64,000 nt of DNA from Tubulanus polymorphus (lineage: Eukaryota > Nemertea > Palaeonemertea > Tubulaniformes > Tubulanidae): positions 10,966,850-11,030,849 of the forward strand of contig NC_134029.1 of NCBI RefSeq assembly GCF_964204645.1. The letters run 5' to 3'. The notes below the pieces were generated by a model that saw only the letters and a list, made by a program, of their open reading frames with translations, did not search any database and had not been told where the DNA came from. A program made the translations under genes and the position numbers. Of this stretch, positions 28,501-37,500 are shown in pieces; position 1 is the first letter of the stretch; each line of letters begins with the position of its first letter.

Positions 28501-31500
28501 TATCTATAAAAAGAAGGTCTACAATCTGTCAATTTGGTTTACTTGAAACCATGAATGATTGGAACAGATGGTTTTTTGACCCTGGAAAATCAATTGTTAG
28601 GCCTTAATTAGTCTTTATAGATTTCGAAAAACATTTGATAAGGTACTACATCAGAGATTACTAAACAAACTATTAGGAAATGGTATCAATGATTATGGGT
28701 AGCTTAAATGGTTCAGCATTTTTCTACGAACAAAAAAAGGTTGCCGAAATCAACGGAACTGTGTCATCTTGGAAATTAGGATTAACGAGTAGAGTAATGC
28801 AAGGTAGTATCCTAAGTCGCCTTCTCTTCACTTTCAAATGATATACAGAATAATCCAAAATGTACAGGACCAGTGAATTTCCAAAATGACCTAAACAAGC
28901 TGTGTACTGTACATGGTCAGAAACAACGCATAATATGAATATACGAAGAAAACCCAGGTTCATATTATACGTTCGAGTGAAAAAGATTATTTTGTTCGAA
29001 TGAAGATTACTCCTTAGTACAAAAAACGTATTCCTACACCTTATTTAACAGGGGTAGGTCTGTGGTGTATTCGATTCGTAAAATCAATTTCATTTTTCGG
29101 ATTATGAAAAAACAAATATTTTGTTGCCGGATTTTTTATTGCAAGTTTTGTTTGAAGTTCAATCAATGTTCAATCAACACTTAGAGCTACCTAGAAATGA
29201 TCTCCTATCACCTGCAGCATCGAAAACATTTACTCTGAATATCAAGCGTGAGTCCAGCTTACGGATAAGAATGTGTTATATGCAGGTATTTTGTCAATAT
29301 CCTGTGGATTTTAAAATTTAAAACGATCAACCGCGCGTGGCAGCAGTCTTTTTGTCAATGCTGGAAAATGGGCCTCAGATGCACCAAAACCCCTCGAAAC
29401 CTACCACAAACTTTGGAGTAATCAGACTATGTTGAAACCCATCATGAAAAGTTTCTTTCCGGTTGTATATGGTCACCAGGGGCATTGAATAGCAGAATAA
29501 CTTAGTATACTCATATTACAGTAGAATTCAATTCAGATGACTAGGGACTGCCCCGATTCCTCCGAATTCCGGAAATCCAGATTTAAAAAATCCAAATTTA
29601 GTAAATTCTGCTGTACATCGGTTCCTAGGCATATTTTGTTACCACAATAATCACAACAATTGCAAAATTGTGGTTTATGACAAATTCTATGATGATTTTC
29701 AAGGTCATCAGTTTCTGTACACAGGGGTGTTGAATACTGTTTGTTGGGCATTTCAAACCACTGATATGATTTTTTGATATGACTTGGCAAGTGGGTACAG
29801 TGGTCCTCGAGCCCTAGTTTCTATTCATGTATATGTCATTTTGTTTCAGTAAAACTGGGTAATATGCTAGCGTATACACAGTTAGATGAGAAAAGTGTCC
29901 AGTTGCTGCTCACTCACATTCACGACGTTATCAAGTATGTATATTCCCATCACTTATTTTACTAAGAGTGTAGAATGGCAGATTCATGTTTGAATTTTAT
30001 ATATTAAGAAGTCCCACTATTTTTCTGAATAAATGTACAAGCTCAAAAATTGGAGACACCGACTAGGTGGTATCCATCATCGGGATGAAATCTGAATCCA
30101 CTCAAATTGTGAAACTGCTTTTCACTCAAATTCACTTCCTATCGGGGCTTGATTCATCTGTAAATGGAATCAGGGTATTTTCGGAAGGGGTATTTGTTTG
30201 AAGTGCCTGAGACTGATAAATGTGCTGGAAGGTACCTGCATTTTCTGTGATGAGCATGAGCTTTTCTTGAGGACGTGTTCAATTCCCAGAAAAAGGGCAT
30301 TTGAATATAAGTTTAAAGGTTCAAATTGCTGAAATTGCATCCCTGCACTAACTGAGTATTTTTCTACTGCTAGACAGAAATTCCAGAAAGATTAAATACG
30401 TTTATTCTCTAAAAGTACTCGATGCAATCAGTTATTTTATCCTGCCAAAGTTTTGAAACCCTATGGTTATTCTGCCGATTATTGTTATAATTATTAGTTA
30501 TCTATTTCTCACGCTGCATTGAAACCTGAAAGGAAACTGCAATTTACTCCTCAAAGATCAAGTGTAGCCCAAAATAGTTTAGGTTCTGGTGATATTTGTC
30601 TCACAGATTACGTGGATCATCCCTCATCACCTGTTTTCATTATCGCCTTGAATTCATTTTTAATTTCACTGATCTGGGCTGCCATTATGTATTTGGCATC
30701 ATTAGGTGAAACAGTTGCTTCAAACTTCTTGACCAGGTTTTAAATGGGTTTCCTGGTCAGCTTTCATCTTAAACACACTACATGTTTGTTCAGGGATGAA
30801 AATCTTATGCAGAAACGCGGTCTTGTGATTCGTGTAGATCTGTTGAGTTGTTATAGTATTTGCGTTGAGTACTGTACCCTTTCCTATGGCGTTTGCCAAT
30901 ATTTTTTAAATTAGGATTGATCACCAATGGTTTTTCTTGAGATCATAGCACACTTGATGAACAGACTGTACGAGCATCTTATAAAACTGGTGCTACGATC
31001 TCTAAATCTCTCATATACAACATCATTGCAAAACAACGGGTTTTCTGACCAGTTGGTTGAAATGTCTTACTTAGATTTGGACGAAATCAATCTTAAATCA
31101 GTAAATAAACAACGGATAAATAGAGATCAATGTGCTTTGCGAAATACAAAGTACTCTTTGTACCAAGTTTAGTCAAAATAGGATTACTAAGATGTAGTGC
31201 TAGATATCATGAGCTACAATTTGGCAATTGTCGGATTGATTGGTGGTAACCATCGATCAAAGCATCATCAACATTTCCCATTCAAAACCTCTGCAAAAGT
31301 GCTGATTTTGCCGAACTGGACACACGTCGAGACCATCTTGATTTTGATCTAGCTGTAGAAAAGGTTAACCCTTTGGTGCCTGCCAGATTTTCTCGTAAAT
31401 GCGCGTTTCTGCCTGAGCGATTTTATTGTCTTAGTCAGTAACGAGGAGACCAGTTTCGTAAAAAAGCCTAACTCTGTCTATATATGTCCTATCTTCAATA

Positions 31501-34500
31501 TCTATACATCAAATGAAAGAAGAGAAACAGGAGATCAAGAATATGACAAAAGAATTGGTATTATATGGGTCTATGGTCCAAGGTGGGCCATTTGAAAAAT
31601 ACCCAAAATTTTCTGCATAGTATAAATTATGATGTCCACCACTGAATACATAAACATTTTTCAAAAAGACTATAACCTATCAGCTAAAAAACCTTATAAT
31701 ATGAATAATATGACTTGTCATGTTTTTGATCTCTCCTCCAAAAATTACTGAAAAATATTGAAAAATAAAGAAATTACATCAATTTTAGAATTTTAGAAAA
31801 ATTATTCAGAATCCCGTAATTCAAACGTACAATATAGGATACAATCACACAACAAATTTTTAAAGTTCAATTTGTCGAATAAACTTATTTACCACACCAC
31901 AGTTAACTGTCTTAGTCTTTTCTTAGTCTTTTAAATGCAGCTGGCTTGCCAGCTTTATCAGGATCGTTATATAAGTAGTCCTCTTCGTAATGCCAGTGAC
32001 GGAAACACGGATCTGGACACATTCGTACACCGCAAGCTCCACATATGTAACGGGTTTTGCTTGTGGACCTTGCAACGTGATTTTGTTGGTTGTAGAGCAG
32101 GAGCATGTTCGAGGCCTCGATTGAAGCGAACTCCCGTGGCTTGATCTAGTAACTGAATCCGGAACTGAGGCCCTGATGAACGGAAACTTCGGCCGCCAAC
32201 TAATTCAGTGGACAAATGTTCACGAAAAATGCGTTAACTATCTGCTGGAGTATTGCTCTGGTATAGAATAAATGCATTACTGATACATACATCAACAACG
32301 TACCAGAAAACTTTCAGCGGCCACCTTATACCTTTCATATGGCGTTTGTACGATGTGACTTTCCGATCCATTATGTCGACGCCACCCATATTCTGGTTGT
32401 AGTCATCAATTATAGTTGGCATATTCACGTCCACTTTTCCCCATTTATTGTCAATCCTTGCAGTTCTTTTAGTTGTGGTGACGGTATCTCCAATCGGAAG
32501 GCTAGAAAGTAGCGTTACTTTCTTATTGTCTTGCTAAGCGACGCATACGATATCAAGTCGCGTGTTTCAAGAACGCATAATCGCCATGTTTCATTATTTT
32601 AGTAACAGCAGATCTGTAAACAGCTTCGGACCACCTCGTGCGGCACGCGGGGTTCCACATGCTTCCCATTTGCGATCTGCTAATCGTACAAATACCTCTA
32701 AACTGGAAAACCAGTTATCCATAAATATCTGGTATCCGAGATTATCATACGGCGTCACAGTATCCAGAACAGTTCTGATCAGTTTTTTCCCATCAGGAAT
32801 GGTTCTGTTAGCTTGTGACAACTGCATGTTACAAACATAACCTGTCTTAGCTTCACTAAGCATAAACACTTTGAGACCAAAACGTATTGGCTTGTTCTTC
32901 ATGAAAATTCGGCCTGGCGTTCGGCCTTTCGATTTTATCATTGATTCGTCGATTGATAATTGCCTCACTGGCTGATAAACCTCACGAAATCTGTGAGGAA
33001 AATAGTCAAAGAAGTAACGCACTTCATAGTACTTATCATAAAGCAAATCGTTTTTATCGGGTGCTTGCCGTTCATCAAAGAAATGGAGATATCGAAGGAT
33101 TTGGACGAACCGGTCACGCGGGAACACATCCACGAGATTCGGACAACATGTCAAGTTGTGGCGTCTGCTCCATATTTGTTTTATATTTTCCCTTATTTGC
33201 ACAAGGCCCACTGCAATAATAAGGCCAAGAAAACTTTTAAGTTCATCGACAGTTAGATCTTTCCATGCCGTTTTATTTTTGGAGACGATGCAAATTTCGC
33301 AGCCTGATTACGGTTGGTTTCGTTTACTATAAACTGGTAAACAGCATCTGTAAAAAAAATTTCAAAGTACTCAGATGCTAAGTTCACTGTACTAAGATCA
33401 ATCTTTGGGCCTGTATTTCCCACTCTGAACCTCAAATCAGTAGGCACAGTTATTGCATTAGTCCAGTTATCATCGGAAAGTTCATCCAAAAATTCAATTT
33501 GAGCACCAAGGGGTTGCTGGGGTCCATCCCCAGCCCCACCCCTGGGGGGGGGGCCTGTTCATTTAACTGACCAGTTTCACTTTCATCTGACGAGCTGTAA
33601 GTGTTATCGCCATGTTCTGACGCTGATTCTTTATCAGATATGGTTAAATCTGCAGCCGTGTCATCAAAATCTGGATCGTTATCTAATGAATCATCTCCGG
33701 AAGAACTTGCCGAATTCGATGACGAACGGTCATCAGCAAATCTCTCGAAAATATTTCTACGACGTTGATTTCTGAACGTAGCCATTTTAATACAATTGTT
33801 TGATGTCTCTGTAACAAATTAAGCCAAAAATAAACCGCTAGATGTCACCACCGGACGAGGTTATATTAAGACCGTACATAATAAAGCGTATCAAAAACTT
33901 TAAGAACACTAATAAAATTTGATTTGATTTGAAATAGTGATCATAGAACAGATTATTAGTTCAATGAACATTCAATAAATACACATTGCACATGTTCAAT
34001 AGATATGTCCAATCCGACAGTTGATGAACAGGCTCTATCTATATTTGCAATTATATCCATGAAACGACTGACGACATTTTATGGAACTAAGTTGAATAAG
34101 GATAAGGTCCGTAAAATGGCAATGTGGTTTCTTTGATATGACCGGAACCGAATCTGTCCGCAGGATGACTGGCACATGTCAAGTATTGAGGTATATGACT
34201 AAATCGTTTCTGTCAAGCGAGTGAGTAACGATGCAAACATGGCCCGAATCCGAGGACCTATGGCTGCCAATGTTCTGTACGCATCAAATGCAAAGGTTGG
34301 CTTATGCAGATCATTTATAGTCTCCTCTGATCCAATGCTGCAAATCTGAAAGTTCTTCAAACTATTTACTCTCAAATTCATCAAACTAATTTACACATAT
34401 TTTCAATCATGGATAGGTACATATTTGAATCAGTATGAGAATTTTGATTTACATAGATTAACCAACTTGTAAATTTTGTCAGAAAACACATTTTCACTAA

Positions 34501-37500
34501 GAACCTGAAATATAACAAGAAACAAAATTCTTAATATGGACTTTCCTACATTTACATGATATTGTATGTTTAATCCAGCACTTATCAAGATCGAGCACTT
34601 ATCAAGATAGGGGGGTCCAGGTCCCTCCCCCCATGGAAAAATGTTCTACTTGTATTTGCTCAAATGTGTTTTCCCAGCATTTGGGATGATAATCAACTAG
34701 TTTAATTAAGTGGCTGATTGCTGCAGTCCACTTGGGACTTTAGTCTCAGCGGGCTATTGCGTTCACTTTTCGTCTGTCCGTTCGTCCGTTTGAATCCAGT
34801 TATTTTCGAATCTGAGTGAAGATACATTTTTTGTTAAAAATTAAGTAGATAAACAATAATCCCGACGATAACAAGAGCGTTTTCTGTGAAACAAAAGAAA
34901 ACCCTAATACTTTTATATAATAGCGCTGCACGGGAGATTTAGAATTTGCAGTACGTTCATACAACAAGGAATATATGTGATCAATAATAACATTTTGTTA
35001 TTGTTTCAATCTATGCACTAAGAGGGAATTTCCGCTATAAAAATATCTAAAACATGCAGCTAGGGATTCAAACCTGACTGGTATCACTTTATGTATCTAA
35101 AGGCCGGTTTATGTCGACAAGCAAGGCAACGCCTACTGGAGCAACTGGGTTTATCGCCGATTAGCTGCAACTAGCGGCCTACAAGAGGCCACCAGTTGCT
35201 GCTCTATCGGTTCGATATAAGCCAGCTTGTGACGGCAACCTGACGCCTATCGACTTGTCGCAAGCCGTATCCGGCTAGTTGCCCATGTTCTACTCCGGCC
35301 TTGGAAATTGGTTGAACTATGGTGTGAGCGGCCATCTTTATATGATGTCGCTAGCATATTGTATTAAGAAAATAATCAGAAAAATAATGATCTTGAAGAA
35401 ATAGCTTTTTTAATAGAAATGTATTTCCCAATCATTCAAAATAATTCAAATTTATCCTCAAAATGCTTATCACGTGACCATCTGAGCCATTGCAGTAGCC
35501 AGTTATCGTAACCGACATAAGCAGGGAAGCAACTGGGAGGATCTCATATCCCGCTAGTCGGCCTCAGTTGCTGCGAATCTGAGCGCAGTCGACATAAGCC
35601 AGCCTTAAGCTTTGGATATTGTCAGAGCCATCCTTTCATTGACTCCAGACATAAACAACAAATGATAGACCGCGCATGGCAGCAGTCTTATTTTGTCATT
35701 AGTCAATGCTGGAAAATGGGCCTCAGATGCGCCAAAAATCCCTCGAAATTTCAAGAGCTTCCAGATGCACCATATGATCTGACCCAGTATCAAAATGATT
35801 GATCAATGTTAGTAGATTCTAAAGCAATTCTATATTGTATAGTAATATCTGGGATACCCTGTATGATGTTTGAAATATGGTATCCAAAAATCAAATTACT
35901 TGCGAAGACGAAGAACCACAATGGCAACTGTTTTGTTTATACAGTTTTATGACTATAGGTATCCTGTTACTGTAACTGCGCCATATATGATGCAATGTTC
36001 CACTGGAAACCCTGAAAATTTGAAGAATTATGTATGAAGGAGAGCTTAGAGATCAACTGGTGCTCTTATAGTTTTTGTTTTTAACCAAAGATAATGTTAC
36101 ACAAATACATCATAATCATTCTTGAGGAATTTTAGCCGTCATGAGTTATGGATTACTGAAATATAAACGATTAAAAAGAGCAAATTTGAATGAATTTCTA
36201 CATCGTGTAGTTCATCTGATACCCATGTAGATGGCACCGATGATGACACAATAGGGACAACAGAATAAATTCGCATCAGTGTAAACTCCAAAGCATAAAG
36301 ATATTTATGGTACCCGAAGTTTTAGTAATCCCTGTTTATCTTATATGACCTGCTTTTTGTGTCCAGTACATACATCAGTTTACTCGAATAATGGTCCTTA
36401 GATTTACAATATAAACACAACTTTGCCTCTCCGCGTTTGAAACTCAACGATTCCCGCATCTCTTCTGTTGTCATGGGCTTGCATGCTTGCAAGCCCATAT
36501 TGCTATCACGCGGATTGATAACTTGCTTGGGGAGTCGATAACTTTCATTAGAAACTTTCTTGGGTTCTGATATTTACACACATTTAATGCAGTAATAAAA
36601 TCTAGGTTCCTTTCGTATATTGGCTATATCGGTTGTCGTTTTCATTGTTTTATGATTTTGTTTAATCGTTTTTGTTTATTTCAGCAGTGCATACCAACCT
36701 TGGTTGAGCGTGCGTAATCAGTCTTGAAATTGGTATTCACGCGCGGCATAGTGTTGCCGACAATTCAATTCATTCTTTATTGACACAATAAAACATTTAC
36801 TTTCACGTTTTTAAAAAATTCTTTCAATTTTCTTTTACTTTCATTGGGGGCATGCGTTAGCGGCCATTTGAAAAATCTCTGTATGAACATTTATATTTTT
36901 CAGTTTAAATATCTAAAACTTAAAACCCGCTTTTCTGTAAAATAAATTCTGAATTGAATTGAAGACTGGTTCCCTGTCTCTTCAAAGAGCCAGGGGGCGG
37001 TAGTCTATGGTGGCAATAAACTTTAGGAGTAAACTTTATCGGATAATCGTAGTGGATTGTCGTTTGAAGGAGATGCAACTTATTCTTGCTTAATGTCTTT
37101 ATTATTTTAAAAAGAAAAATCGTGGCTCCTATCTATTTTCGTGTGCGGCAGACAACACCGTGTAAGACAACACCGATCTCTTGGCTCTTTAACAAGTAAT
37201 CAGTTCAAAGTTCGATTAATTCTACTACAGAAATACAAAACCACCAAGCAAGCTTTCAGTACAACCTTGTCAGCAAGCCCATTTTTAGAATTTCTTTCTT
37301 GTTGATGATTAGAACCAGTCGATGGTTCTACATTAGACGCATGTGATAACAATCCAGCCACGGTGGCTGTAACGAATCGGAATCCAAATCTGTCGCTTCC
37401 AGAACATTAACCTCAACTTTCATGTAAGATCTCAGTTCATCTAATGTCAACGCTTTATTTCCATAATGACGAACTAAATTCCCGCGCATTATGGCCGGAA

